DNA of 48,213 bases from an uncultured Prevotellaceae bacterium (GTDB lineage: Bacteria; Bacteroidota; Bacteroidia; Bacteroidales; Bacteroidaceae): assembly GCA_900320435.1 (NCBI GenBank), contig ONSH01000029.1, positions 1 to 48,213 of the forward strand, given 5' to 3'. The translations under genes and the position numbers were made by a program. The notes beneath the pieces are model-generated. The model had not been told where the DNA came from, made no database searches, and worked only from the letters and a program-made list of their open reading frames with translations. Of this stretch, positions 41,855 to 48,213 are shown one piece after another; position 1 is the stretch's first letter; every line of letters begins with the position of its first letter.

Positions 41855-43402
41855 ATGAGACTTCGCAGCGTTCTTTCGGCCCTCTTCCTGATGTGCCCCC
41901 TCCTCGCGGGCGCGCAACATTATATGTTTGAGGACATCCAATACAGCGCTTCGGCTTCCGGCACTGCCGGCGGCGGCGACGAGGCCCCATTCTGGTTCAC
42001 GGCCAACCGCTACGGCCTCTCCACGCGCGAGAACTACAGCGGGCTCTTCCGTGTGGAGCTGCACCGCAATGCAGAGACGGATTCGCTTCATTTCTGGCGT
42101 GTGGGCTACGGCCTCGATTTGGCCTCGCCCATCTATAAGAACAGCGGCTATTTCTGCATCCAGCAGGCTTTCTTCGATTTGGAGTGGAGCATGCTGCGCC
42201 TGTCGGTGGGGCAGAAGGAGCGTCCTCTGGAGTTTCGCGGCCCCGTGGCGACGAGTTCCGACTTCACCGACCCGATGGCCTCTTCCTTCCCTGTGCTCTC
42301 CATGGGCGGACTGACTTCGGGCATCAACGCCCGACCGATTCCTCAGGTGCGACTGGAGATGCCCCGCTTCTGGGCCATCCCCGGCACGAAAGGCTTCTTC
42401 TCTTTCAAGGCGCACATCGCCTTCGGCTGGTACACCGACGGCCGCTGGCAGCGCGAAAACAACGATGAAACCGCTAATGTCTACACCTCCGGCAGCCGCT
42501 ACCACTCCAAGGCCCTCTTCCTCAAGTTCGGCAACGAGAAGCGCTTCCCGCTGGTGCTCTCGGGCGGCATCGAGATGTCGGCCCAGTTCGGCGGTCATGC
42601 CTACAACTTGAGGCGGCGTGAGGACTGGAGCCTCTTCGACATGGATCTCAACGACGGCATCAAGGGCTATCTCCACGCCTTCATCCCGAGCGGCAGCGAC
42701 GCTACCGACGGCACGGACTACGCCAACGTGGAGGGCAACCACCTCGGCTCCTGGCACGCCCGTTTGGAGTGGAAGGACAAAAGGTGGAGTGTGGCCGGCT
42801 ATCTGGAGCATCAGTTCGAGGACCACAGTCAGATGTTCTGGCAGTATGCCTGGAACGACATGCTCCTGGGCTTCGAGGCGAATCTGCCCCGCAACCGCTT
42901 CCTCTCTTCTCTGGTCTATGAGCACTTGGGCACGACGGACCAGTCGGGCGCTGTCTATCACGACCATACGGCTGCTTTGCCCGATCAGGTCAGCGCGCGT
43001 GACGACTATTACAACCACATGATCTACGGTTCTTGGCAGCACAGCGGCCACGTTATGGGCGTGCCCCTGATCCTCTCGCCGCTATACAACAACGACGGCA
43101 CGCTCGGCACCTACCACAACCGCGTCAAGGCCCACCACATCGGTCTGGCCGGAGAGCCCTGTTCGCAGCTCTCCTGGCGCTTCCTCTATACCCACGAGAA
43201 GAGCCTCGGCACCTACAAACTGCCCTCCGTCGATCCTCTCTACGGCGACTTTTTCCTTCTGGAGGCCACTTGGCGGCCCCGTTTCGCCCGAGGGCTGAGC
43301 ATTACGGGCTCCTACGGCCACAACGGCGGCGACCTCTTGGGCCAGAGCGACGGCGGCATGCTCACGGTGCGCTACTCGGGCTGGATCAACTCTACACACT
43401 GA
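41855..43402 (+). CDS. Capsule assembly Wzi-family outer membrane protein
   Basis: 515 residues. A signal peptide (LRSVLSALFLMCPLLAGA) precedes a beta-barrel rich in alternating aromatic strands. APFWFTANRYGLST near residue 44 and LRLSVGQKERPLEFRG match Bacteroidota Wzi-like proteins. Wzi attaches capsule to the cell surface in enterobacteria. It starts 34 bases after porZ and so probably belongs to the wzc-porZ transcript. The barrel and family are well supported; capsule binding is by homology. Confidence 0.85.
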   Translation: MRLRSVLSALFLMCPLLAGAQHYMFEDIQYSASASGTAGGGDEAPFWFTANRYGLSTRENYSGLFRVELHRNAETDSLHFWRVGYGLDLASPIYKNSGYFCIQQAFFDLEWSMLRLSVGQKERPLEFRGPVATSSDFTDPMASSFPVLSMGGLTSGINARPIPQVRLEMPRFWAIPGTKGFFSFKAHIAFGWYTDGRWQRENNDETANVYTSGSRYHSKALFLKFGNEKRFPLVLSGGIEMSAQFGGHAYNLRRREDWSLFDMDLNDGIKGYLHAFIPSGSDATDGTDYANVEGNHLGSWHARLEWKDKRWSVAGYLEHQFEDHSQMFWQYAWNDMLLGFEANLPRNRFLSSLVYEHLGTTDQSGAVYHDHTAALPDQVSARDDYYNHMIYGSWQHSGHVMGVPLILSPLYNNDGTLGTYHNRVKAHHIGLAGEPCSQLSWRFLYTHEKSLGTYKLPSVDPLYGDFFLLEATWRPRFARGLSITGSYGHNGGDLLGQSDGGMLTVRYSGWINSTH

Positions 43403-43428
43403 AACAATTCATGCAACCCATGTAACCG

Positions 43429-43857
43429 ATGAAACCGACTGTTTTCTCCATGCAACGTTTGCTCTTCCTCTTGTTGCCCCTCGTGCTCTTGACCCTCCTC
43501 ACGGGCTGCGACAACAAACGTGACTCTAGCGATTTGGCCGGCCAGTGGCAGCTGCTTGAGTGGCGCGACGCCTCCGACGCTGTGGTGCGCACGAAGGAAG
43601 ACGGCATCTACTATTGTTTCCAACTGTCGCTGCTTGAGTTGGATCCTACGCGTTACTGCAAATACCAGCAGACGCCCGACAGTTTGATTCTGCAGGGGGC
43701 TTATAAGAACAGGTACAACACCGACACGCCGGTGGCTTTCAGCGAGTTTGCCCATTTCGGCATTCCCCAGGACGGGCGTTTCGGCATCGATGCCCTCAAC
43801 GACGACGATCTCGTGCTTTCGGGCAAGAGCGGGGTGCTGCGTTTCCGCCGCTACTGA
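43429..43857 (+). CDS. Lipocalin-like lipoprotein
   Basis: 142 residues. A lipoprotein signal ends at LLTGC (Cys27 from the first ATG; an ATG at 43450 would also work). The rest reads like a small lipocalin-like barrel: DLAGQWQLLEWRD, then DSLILQGAYKN and a C-terminal DDLVLSGKSGVLRFRRY. Such proteins are common in Bacteroidales with no known role. Lies 26 bases after the Wzi gene. Confidence 0.75.
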   Translation: MKPTVFSMQRLLFLLLPLVLLTLLTGCDNKRDSSDLAGQWQLLEWRDASDAVVRTKEDGIYYCFQLSLLELDPTRYCKYQQTPDSLILQGAYKNRYNTDTPVAFSEFAHFGIPQDGRFGIDALNDDDLVLSGKSGVLRFRRY

Positions 43858-43892
43858 TTCTTTTCGAAAAACTTACGGGATGGGCGAGCCCT

Positions 43893-44454
43893 CTAGAAGC
43901 GGTCGCCGCGAACGATGCGCACGAAGGTGCGCCACAGGATCTTGCAGTCGAACTTGAAGGAACGGTGGCCCAGATAGTAGAGGTCGTAGTGGAGGCGCTT
44001 CAGCATCTTGTCCATCGTGTCGGTGTAGCCGTTGTAGAGGGTGGCGTAGGAGGTGATGCCCGGACGGATCTGGTAGAGGTATTCGTAGCGCGCATCCTGC
44101 TCCATGATTTTCTTGATGAAATAGGGGCGCTCGGGTCGCGGTCCCACAAAAGCCATATCGCCCCGGAGCACGTTCCACAGCTGGGGCAGTTCGTCCAGAT
44201 GATGGGCTCTGAGGAAACTGCCGATGGGGGTGATGCGCGGGTCGCCTTGGGGCTTGCAGAGCTCGGGCTTGCCGTCTTCTTCGGCGTTGGGTGTCATGGT
44301 GCGGAATTTGTAGATGCGGAAGGTGCGGCCGCCCCGTCCCGTGCGCGTTTGTGAGAAGATGGCTTTGCCGCCGTCATCCCATTTCACCAGTGATGCTCAC
44401 GAGCGCCACCAAGAGGTCGAACGCTCTCTTGATGAAGCGTTCCAGGCCGTTCAT
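43893..44454 (-). pseudogene. Broken undecaprenyl-phosphate sugar phosphotransferase (PglC/WbaP-type)
   Basis: From ATG 44454 the frame reads NGLERFIKRAFDLLVALVSI, the typical start of this family, but then stops at 44374. The remainder (KWDDGGKAIFSQTRTGRGG, IYKFRTM, HHLDELPQLWNVLRGDMAFVGPRP, RPGITSYATLY) is intact in another frame from GTG 44387 to 43893. The rest of the membrane helix, about 13-15 residues in relatives, is missing at the junction. A deletion with frame loss, between short CTGGT repeats, would explain it. The 164-residue remnant keeps the catalytic motifs but lacks the membrane anchor. Assembly error is possible. Confidence 0.65.
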
Positions 44455-44612
44455 ACCGTCGGCGATGAAGCCGTCGGGGAGGGGCAGTTCTTCGGGTGTG
44501 CGCACGTGTAGGTCGTTTGTTTATAGAGAGAACGCGAGGGGAGCGGCCTTTATTGTCTGCCGCTTAAAACTTTTTTTGCATTCCCGTGCAATAAGTTAAC
44601 ATTCTTTTTCGT

Positions 44613-44629
44613 TCTATTTGTGCAAATAG
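44613..44629. promoter_or_regulatory. Promoter-like palindrome before the WecA-like gene
   Basis: CTATTTG (44614-44620) and CAAATAG (44623-44629) form a perfect inverted repeat with a 2-nt centre. TCTATTTG at 44613-44620 differs from TAnnTTTG by one base. It could be the -7 element and an operator at once; it overlaps the first possible GTG start. Confidence 0.35.
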
Positions 44630-45795
44630 AACCCCGCAACGTGATCGCCATCGAACGTCTTCTTCTCTTCTACGGCAGTCCCTCCTCGGTGCCTTTCAAC
44701 TGGGATGAGGCTTTGATTGCCTTTGTCACGGCCTTCGGTGTGGCGGCTGCGGTGACGTTGGTGGCACTGCCTCTGATCGTGAAGGGTTGCCAGTATTTCA
44801 AGTTCTACGACCTGCCCGACGGCCGCAAGGTGCACAAGACGCCCGTGCCCCGCTTGGGCGGCATGGCGTTCATGCCGGCGGCGGTGATCGGCCTGAGCGC
44901 CGCGCTCTACACCTACGGCGACACGGCCAGGGAAGGCATCACGGTCAGCCTCTCCACGCTGGTGATGGCTTCGGGCGCTTTCCTCATCTACGCCATCGGC
45001 ATCTTCGATGACCGCTTCGGCATGAAGGCCGTCCACAAGTTCATCATCCAGGCCGTCACGGCGCTCTTCCTGCCTCTGTGCGGCTTGATGATTACCGATT
45101 TCAACGGCATTTTCGGCCTTCATGAGATTCCTCTCTGGGTGGGTTATCCGCTCACGGTGCTGATCATCATGACGGTTGTCAATGCCATCAACCTCATCGA
45201 CGGCATCGACGGTCTGGCCTCCGGCCTGTGCATCCTGATTCTCTCGGCCTACACCTACGTCTTTGCCGTGAACGACAGCCTGATGATTGCCGCCCTCTGC
45301 GCCGCCATTGTGGGTTCACTGACGGTGTTTTTCCTCTTCAACTTTTTCGGCAGAATGGGGGGGTACAAGATCTTCATGGGCGACGCCGGCAGCCTCTTCC
45401 TGGGCTATGTGTGCGCCTACATGAGCATCAAGAGTCTGCACCGGCCCATCGCTCCCGTCAACTGCGGCGAGGAGCAGATGCTCATCTCCGTCACGCTGCT
45501 TCTGATTCCCGTCTTGGACGTGGCGCGTGTGGCCGTGCAGCGCTGGCTCACGGGGCACAACATTTTCGCGCCCGACCGCACCCACATCCACCATCTTTTC
45601 ATGAACGTGGGCCTTTCGATGCACTGGTCTCTGGCTGCCATCATGATGCTTTTCCTCTCGGTCTGCGGCATCAACTTCTCGCTCTGGCAGGCGCATTTCC
45701 TCCTGCCGATCATTCTGGCGGTGGACATTGCCATCTACGCTTTCGTGGTGACGGTCTTGCTGCGTATGGGGGCGAAGGACGAAGAGGAGGTGTAA
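44620..45795 (+). CDS. WecA-like undecaprenyl-phosphate N-acetylhexosamine-1-phosphate transferase
   Basis: 391 residues with about 11 membrane helices of the MraY/WecA family. Visible motifs: GIFDDRFGMK (Asp-Asp Mg site), NAINLIDGIDGLASG, FMGDAGSLFLG and the WecA-type HIHH in DRTHIHHLFM. It moves GlcNAc-1-P (or similar) from the UDP-sugar to undecaprenyl phosphate. The longest frame starts at GTG 44620, which lies in a promoter-like palindrome; GTG 44641 is a likely alternative. It would provide an initiation step independent of the broken sugar transferase next to it. Confidence 0.9.
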   Translation: MQIEPRNVIAIERLLLFYGSPSSVPFNWDEALIAFVTAFGVAAAVTLVALPLIVKGCQYFKFYDLPDGRKVHKTPVPRLGGMAFMPAAVIGLSAALYTYGDTAREGITVSLSTLVMASGAFLIYAIGIFDDRFGMKAVHKFIIQAVTALFLPLCGLMITDFNGIFGLHEIPLWVGYPLTVLIIMTVVNAINLIDGIDGLASGLCILILSAYTYVFAVNDSLMIAALCAAIVGSLTVFFLFNFFGRMGGYKIFMGDAGSLFLGYVCAYMSIKSLHRPIAPVNCGEEQMLISVTLLLIPVLDVARVAVQRWLTGHNIFAPDRTHIHHLFMNVGLSMHWSLAAIMMLFLSVCGINFSLWQAHFLLPIILAVDIAIYAFVVTVLLRMGAKDEEEV

Positions 45796-45803
45796 AAAAT
45801 TGC

Positions 45804-45830
45804 GTGGCCCGAGTGGCCGCTGTGGCCGTT
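45804..45830. repeat. Three 9-bp repeats GTGGCCnnn
   Basis: Three head-to-tail units GTGGCCCGA, GTGGCCGCT and GTGGCCGTT fill most of the 57-bp gap between convergent genes. They may simply be a short slippage product. Confidence 0.6.
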
Positions 45831-45852
45831 TTACTGCTTCATCGGGCAGAGT

Positions 45853-47157
45853 TTAAAGTGCGGCGACGTGTTCGTTGAGCCAGAGCATGCGCAGCTCTAT
45901 CCACGCTTTCAACCGGTCGATGAGGTCGTCGTAAAGGTCCTCCACATCGCGTCGGGGCAGTGACGTGTCGCACAGGCGCTCCCAAAGCAGGTTCTCGTTG
46001 TAGATGAGCGGCTTCACTTGAGCAGCCGAGGCGTCGATGCGGTCGTAGATCTGCTGCCGGTCGCGGAAGTAGTCGGCAAAGCGGCTCTTGACTTTGGCGA
46101 CGAACGTGGGGCTCTTGAAGAGCTGCTTGTACCAGCCGGCTTCCATGATGTAGAATCCGGTGGGATCGGAGAATCTTTTTTCCGGAGCCACGTTGGAGTT
46201 CCAGGTGCCGCCGAAGGCCGCGTCGAAGTCCCACAGGGGCCCCATCTTGAGTTTCTCGCCGCGTCTGAGGTTCATGTAGCAGCTGGTCCAGAGCTTGCCG
46301 TCGCAGTTTTTGGCGATTTCATTGACGAGATACCACTCCACGAACGAGTCCTCGTCGATGTACTTCCGGTAGCCTTTCTCTTCGTCCGTGAAGTCGTCGG
46401 AGAAGAGTGCTTCCTCGAAGGCCGTGACGTAGCCCTTGATGTATTCGTAGTTTTCGTCGCCCACGGCGATTTCTTCGGGCTCTTTGATGTTGATGACCGC
46501 TTCGGGCCTCAAGTGCGCCGTGGGGAAGGTGACGTCATCCTCGGTGGCCTTGCTGTCGATTTCCAGCAGGAATCCGTCGGCACCGACTTGCACGCGGTTG
46601 GGCCCCACCTTGAGCTTCTCGCAGATCTGGTAGATGCCCCGGTATTTCCGGTTCAAGTGGAGGTAGATGAAGGCGGCATCGGGCGTGAAGTCCAGCCGGC
46701 TCATCTCGCGGCCCATCCAGAGGGCAAGGTCGTTGCGTATGAGGGTGGTGTCGTGGTAGTTGGCCAGCAGTGTCCAGGTGTTGGCTTTGGGCCGTCCCAG
46801 CACCGATTGGGCGGAGTGGAAATGCAGGGCGTAGGGTTTCTTCGGGGGCCACCAGGTGGAGTTGCCGCGCCCCTTGACGGCGGCCAGTCCGTAGAGGTCG
46901 CGCTTGCCGTCTTTGTCTGTCAGCAGCGCCTCGCACTTCATCACGTATTTCTCCTTGTCATCGATGTCCTTGCCGTCGGGCGTGTTGATGCGCAGGGTGG
47001 GCAGTCCGAGTCGTGTGATGTCGGAGGCGGGGTCGTCTCGCCACGGCTCCTCGCCTTCGGGATAGAGAGCTTCAGGCCTCAAAGCGTCGTCGCTGCAGGC
47101 CTGGAAGACGAGCAGCAGAGCCAGAAGCGGAGCGGTGATTTTCAGCAGGCGCAACAT
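45853..47157 (-). CDS. CotH kinase family lipoprotein
   Basis: 434 residues. A lipoprotein signal ends FQACSDD. The CotH atypical kinase domain shows VKGRGNSTWWPPKKPYAL near residue 90, LLANYHDTTLIRNDLA, YRGIYQICEKL, DGFLLEID, and the late GPLWDFDAAFGG near residue 320. In Bacillus, CotH phosphorylates spore-coat proteins; the role of exported forms in Bacteroidota is unknown. ATG 47157 gives the lipobox and follows a perfect -7 element by 23 bases. Convergent with the WecA-like gene. Confidence 0.9.
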   Translation of the reverse strand: MLRLLKITAPLLALLLVFQACSDDALRPEALYPEGEEPWRDDPASDITRLGLPTLRINTPDGKDIDDKEKYVMKCEALLTDKDGKRDLYGLAAVKGRGNSTWWPPKKPYALHFHSAQSVLGRPKANTWTLLANYHDTTLIRNDLALWMGREMSRLDFTPDAAFIYLHLNRKYRGIYQICEKLKVGPNRVQVGADGFLLEIDSKATEDDVTFPTAHLRPEAVINIKEPEEIAVGDENYEYIKGYVTAFEEALFSDDFTDEEKGYRKYIDEDSFVEWYLVNEIAKNCDGKLWTSCYMNLRRGEKLKMGPLWDFDAAFGGTWNSNVAPEKRFSDPTGFYIMEAGWYKQLFKSPTFVAKVKSRFADYFRDRQQIYDRIDASAAQVKPLIYNENLLWERLCDTSLPRRDVEDLYDDLIDRLKAWIELRMLWLNEHVAAL

Positions 47158-47180
47158 TTTCTTTGTCTTGATGTTCGGTG

Positions 47181-47188
47181 CAAAAGTA
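47181..47188 (-). promoter_or_regulatory. -7 promoter element for the CotH-like gene
   Basis: Minus strand TACTTTTG, a perfect TAnnTTTG match. Confidence 0.65.
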
Positions 47189-47299
47189 GAGAAAAAATGT
47201 CTTTCTGCCAAATTTTTGCCCGATTTTTTACCGAAGAAAATTCAGAATGCATTTCATGCATCCGATGCAACATTTTGTCACAAAAGTTAGGTGGCAGGT

Positions 47300-47364
47300 A
47301 CAACGAGCCGAGCCATCAGGTACAACCAAGTGGACCAATGGGAACAATGAGCCGGGCCAACAGG
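47300..47364. repeat. Direct repeat of 21 bp, 44-bp period
   Basis: 47300-47320 and 47344-47364 match at 18 of 21 positions (ACAAyGAGCCrGCCA-type core ending CAGG). Confidence 0.65.
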
Positions 47365-47376
47365 GTTTGCACCGGG

Positions 47377-47418
47377 CGTGCGAACACTTTGCAGCGAACG
47401 TGCGAACATTTTGCAGCG
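47377..47418. repeat. Tandem 22-bp repeat
   Basis: 47377-47396 and 47399-47418 match at 19 of 20 positions; the unit starts CGTGCGAACA and ends TTTGCAGCG. Confidence 0.75.
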
Positions 47419-47430
47419 GGCGCTGCAAAA
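47409..47430. repeat. Perfect palindrome, 10-bp arms
   Basis: TTTTGCAGCG and CGCTGCAAAA are exact reverse complements around GG. It overlaps the second unit of the 22-bp repeat, and could act as a hairpin or a protein-binding site. Confidence 0.75.
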
Positions 47431-47646
47431 CCTCCACGTTTCTCTCCCCCAAGTCCTCCTCCTGACAACAACCTCGGGAAAGAATGCCTCAACCTCTCCA
47501 ACTGCAAAGATACAACATTGACCCTGCGTTTTGCAAGTTTTGGGCCATCTGTTTTTATCTGCATTCAAAAAAACGGCAAAGATAACCTCAGGCAGACCTT
47601 TCGCACGACCTAATGACCCCCTAAACATACTCCAGGCAAGCCTTTG

Positions 47647-47675
47647 GCAAACCCTTAGTGCTTGCTAGGGTTTGC
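47647..47675. repeat. Hairpin with 9-bp perfect stem
   Basis: GCAAACCCT (47647-47655) pairs with AGGGTTTGC (47667-47675) around an 11-nt loop. Weaker pairings (TTGGCA with TGCCAA; CATAC with GTATG) flank it, so the palindrome may extend from about 47625 to 47700. Confidence 0.7.
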
Positions 47676-47781
47676 TTAGGGTATGCCAAGGGTAGGTATG
47701 GCTTAAGGCTGATAGATGACCTTTTTTTGGGGGGGTATCTGCGTCATCGGCCACGCGTTTTCAGAGTGCCTTGCACCCTAG

Positions 47782-47845
47782 ACATTCTACTCACCTCGGC
47801 ATAGCCCAAGCGAGGCTTGGCTCTCCTCTCGCTTCGGGCGAATGT
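47782..47845. repeat. Dispersed stem-loop repeat, copy B
   Basis: A 64-nt element bounded by ACATTC (47782-47787) and its exact reverse complement GAATGT (47840-47845), with an inner stem AGCC-AAGC/GCTTGGCT. It aligns with copy A at 6176-6238. It lies 18 bases past the stop of the - strand GT2 gene. Confidence 0.65.
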
Positions 47846-47863
47846 TTAGAGTGGGGGTGTGCG

Positions 47864-48213
47864 TCAAAAGACGAGATCCTGCCTTTTGGGGTGTCCGAAG
47901 AAGTAGCCGAAGCGGTTCCAGTAGCGGATGTGGCTCTTAATGAATATCCTGGCATATTTCGAACTGGTGCGGGCCCGACGCGTTCCGGCATACAGAATGG
48001 TGACCTTCGGGAAATAGACCACCTCCAGACCGGCCTGGCGGATGCGCGTGCACCAGTCGAGATCCTCGGCATACATGAAGTAGCCCTCGTCCAGTCCGCC
48101 GGTCAGTTCGTAAGCCTTGCGCGAGACCATGATGAAGGCGCCGATCAGCCAGTCGACGGTCTGCACCGCGGCGTAGTCCATCGTGTCGGAGAGGACGCTC
48201 ACCTTGTGATACA
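47864..48213 (-). CDS. Glycosyltransferase family 2 (C-terminal part)
   Basis: The frame is open to the end of the window, so the N-terminal catalytic half with the DxD motif lies outside. The visible 115 or so residues include VDWLIGAFIMVSRKAYELTGGLDEGYFMYAEDLDWC, the acceptor-side GG(L/F)DExFFxYxED(x)D signature of rhamnosyltransferase-like GT2 enzymes, and end with a basic tail. It is probably part of the surface-glycan locus. Specificity unknown. Confidence 0.88.
   Translation of the reverse strand, partial: YHKVSVLSDTMDYAAVQTVDWLIGAFIMVSRKAYELTGGLDEGYFMYAEDLDWCTRIRQAGLEVVYFPKVTILYAGTRRARTSSKYARIFIKSHIRYWNRFGYFFGHPKRQDLVF

Larger units (their letters stand above)
47158..47863. other. 706-bp non-coding gap rich in repeats and palindromes
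   Basis: No convincing gene lies here on either strand. Besides the CotH promoter, it holds two direct-repeat pairs (47300-47364 and 47377-47418), two perfect hairpins (47409-47430 and 47647-47675) and copy B of the dispersed stem-loop repeat (47782-47845). A G-run (eight G, 47729-47736 region) follows a T-run. Confidence 0.7.

Noticed and set aside
46018-47613. Open frame of 531 codons on the + strand across the CotH-like gene
   Set aside because: Shadow of the CotH-like gene, which has lipobox and motifs; no matching domain and it runs into repeat-rich non-coding DNA.
1-48213. Insertion sequence, prophage, or tRNA genes
   Set aside because: No transposase, integrase, phage structural gene or tRNA cloverleaf was recognised in the window.

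Overview
The window looks like a chromosomal stretch of a fairly GC-rich member of the Bacteroidales (Bacteroidota), Prevotellaceae-like rather than classical Bacteroides. Four things point there. Promoters follow the Bacteroidota -7 pattern TAnnTTTG and starts lack clear Shine-Dalgarno sites. Two type IX secretion (T9SS) proteins are present, PorZ and the DUF5103 plug. The capsule proteins are of the Bacteroidota Wza/Wzc/Wzi kind. The RNase P RNA is flanked by typical Bacteroidota genes. The species cannot be named from the sequence alone.

Layout. (1) 1-5213: end of an RND efflux pump with its TolC-like partner, a prolyl-tRNA editing protein, RlpA, a MATE transporter and a PHP phosphoesterase. 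(2) 5364-12457: a proline/hydroxyproline block of ProC, Xaa-Pro aminopeptidase, a glycyl radical enzyme best read as trans-4-hydroxy-L-proline dehydratase (HypD), its activase, and a second Xaa-Pro aminopeptidase. (3) 12427-22353: an rRNA/tRNA methyltransferase and four + strand glycosyltransferases, meeting a - strand unit of SerB, acyl-CoA ligase, flippase and glycosyltransferase. (4) 22609-28527: a small DUF1294 protein, a secreted GH43, then a - strand operon with a broken secreted protein, HPr-kinase-like protein, S26-type peptidase, PqqD-like protein, T9SS plug and DUF1460 amidase-like protein. (5) 28635-31229: HtrA protease, RNase P RNA, YihY-type membrane protein. (6) 31240-48213: surface-polysaccharide genes (Wza, two phosphoglycosyl transferases of which one is broken, Wzc, Wzi, a WecA-like transferase, CotH-like kinase, GT2). 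They surround a housekeeping group (RNase Y, ZapA, HAD phosphatase) and include PorZ coupled to Wzc.

How the genes work together. The HypD block reads as a route from collagen-type peptides: the aminopeptidases trim Xaa-Pro bonds, HypD dehydrates hydroxyproline to pyrroline-5-carboxylate, and ProC reduces this to proline. The glycan genes provide initiation (WecA-like and PglC/WbaP-like enzymes), extension (GT2/GT4), flipping (Wzx-like) and export (Wza/Wzc/Wzi). PorZ sits inside the export operon, which fits the known link between T9SS cargo and lipopolysaccharide attachment.

Most interesting points: the HypD operon; a HPr-kinase/S26/PqqD module next to the T9SS plug; porZ coupled to wzc; a dispersed 63-64 nt stem-loop repeat whose two copies show a compensatory change; a repeat- and palindrome-rich gap at 47158-47863; and two genes that look freshly broken (28136-28527 and 43893-44454).
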